Of a stretch of DNA of 64,000 nt, positions 63,503-64,000 are shown in pieces. The stretch lies in contig NZ_CP107962.1 of assembly GCF_036077095.1 (NCBI RefSeq), positions 124,001 to 188,000 of the forward strand, read 5' to 3'. How positions within the stretch are numbered: the first letter of the stretch is position 1; each line of letters starts with the position of its first letter. Below the pieces are notes generated by a model that had not been told where the DNA came from, did not search any database, and saw only the letters and a program-made list of their open reading frames with translations. Made by a program: the position numbers and the translations under genes. The DNA comes from Streptomyces sp. NBC_00376 (GTDB lineage: Bacteria; Actinomycetota; Actinomycetes; Streptomycetales; Streptomycetaceae).

Positions 63503-63877
63503 ATGTCGAACACCGAAGCGTCACTCAAGGAAGCGATGACGTCGATCGAGGGCACCCTCGGTGTCGCCCTCGTCGACTACACCAGCGGAATGGCGCTGGG
63601 CACCCTCGGCGGCGGCAAGGACTTCAATCTGGAGGTCGCGGCCGCGGGCAACACCGATGTCGTACGCGCCAAGCTCCGCACCATGGAACACCTCGGCCTC
63701 CAGGACGAGATCGAGGACATCCTGATCACACTCGGCGGCCAGTACCACCTGATCCGGCTGCTCAAGGCCCGAGGCAGCAACGGCCTTTTCCTGTACCTGG
63801 TGCTGGACAAGGGCCGCGCCAACCTGGCGATGGCCCGCCACCAGCTGAAGCGGATCGAGGCCGAACTGGAGGTCTGA
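63503..63877 (+). CDS. Roadblock-like protein, paralogue of the first operon gene
   Basis: ATG 63503 gives 124 residues: LGVALVDYTSGMALGTLGG, FNLEVAAAGNTDVVRAKLRT, EDILITLGGQYHLIRLLKAR, FLYLVLDKGRANLAMARHQL. It lies 69 bases after the previous stop and is probably in the same operon. The end of the window (63878-64000) holds no further gene that I can support. Confidence 0.85.
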   Translation: MSNTEASLKEAMTSIEGTLGVALVDYTSGMALGTLGGGKDFNLEVAAAGNTDVVRAKLRTMEHLGLQDEIEDILITLGGQYHLIRLLKARGSNGLFLYLVLDKGRANLAMARHQLKRIEAELEV

Positions 63878-64000
63878 CCCGGCGGCCTCAGCGCCGACGC
63901 CGCGCCCCGCCGGGCGCGGCGTCCCCCGCCATCGGCCCGGTCGTCCGATACCCGGGCCTGGACATCGGCCGACCGCCTGAACACGATCTGCGCCGGTGGG

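Noticed and set aside
1..64000. CRISPR arrays, tRNA and rRNA genes
   Set aside because: No regular direct repeats with spacers, no tRNA cloverleaf and no rRNA signatures were recognised on either strand by eye.

Overview
The window is high-GC DNA with GC-rich third codon positions, GGAGG-type ribosome binding sites and frequent ATGA/GTGA stop-start overlaps. The gene families (OmpR pair with a MacB-like exporter, roadblock proteins, I36 inhibitor, GmrSD-C HNH proteins, DUF6924-like proteins, many IS5/IS6/IS110/IS701/ISL3/ISAs1 elements) indicate a Streptomyces or close relative. The density of insertion sequences, group II introns, duplicated segments and gene stumps suggests a variable chromosome arm or a large linear plasmid. 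No tRNA, rRNA or CRISPR array was seen.

Layout. 1-3.4 kb: 3' end of a secreted HNH protein, a ligase stump and nested IS6/IS110/IS982 pieces. 3.4-6.7 kb: membrane and coiled-coil proteins, a two-domain VOC protein and a hemerythrin-like protein. 7.4-13.1 kb: lipoprotein, HlyD-like adaptor, MacB-like ATPase and permease, divergent from an OmpR-type regulator and sensor kinase. 13.1-18.7 kb: an IS5 element with a passenger gene, a MerR stump, an IS3 element whose orfA holds a complete group II intron, and the 3' end of an IS6 element. 18.7-23.9 kb: a compact minus-strand operon coding for an eight-cysteine peptide, MauE-like and MauD-like redox proteins, an ABC exporter and an S26 signal peptidase, preceded by an AraC regulator. 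This is the best candidate here for an undescribed system. 24.7-35.1 kb: a DUF6924-like gene, an ISAs1 element, and a cluster of nuclease and helicase genes that looks like a defence island. 35.9-39.7 kb: IS5-family elements, one carrying an antisense group II intron.

39.7-49.9 kb: small secreted proteins and many gene stumps (Ku, LigD, zeta toxin, DAHP synthase, Csb2, TetR), a complete secreted HNH protein and a large secreted NucA/NucB nuclease. 50-56.7 kb: an IS701 element, a LuxR-type regulator, a DUF6924-containing protein beside a truncated NucA/NucB domain, a second IS3, a group II intron 3' fragment in an ISL3 transposase, and a Doc/antitoxin stump. 57.3-58.9 kb: a small exported peptide gene followed by a hairpin and a PaaK-like adenylating enzyme. 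59.1-61.7 kb: copies of segments found near 52 and 43 kb joined to an IstB stump. 61.7-63.9 kb: an operon of two roadblock-like proteins, a DUF4388-like protein and a roadblock/LC7 protein.

Working hypotheses: the 22.7-18.8 kb operon makes, oxidises, exports and trims a disulfide-rich peptide, with MauE/MauD acting as they do for methylamine dehydrogenase. The NucA/NucB proteins and DUF6924 proteins may be toxin-immunity pairs. The scattered Ku and ligase stumps are remains of end-joining genes.
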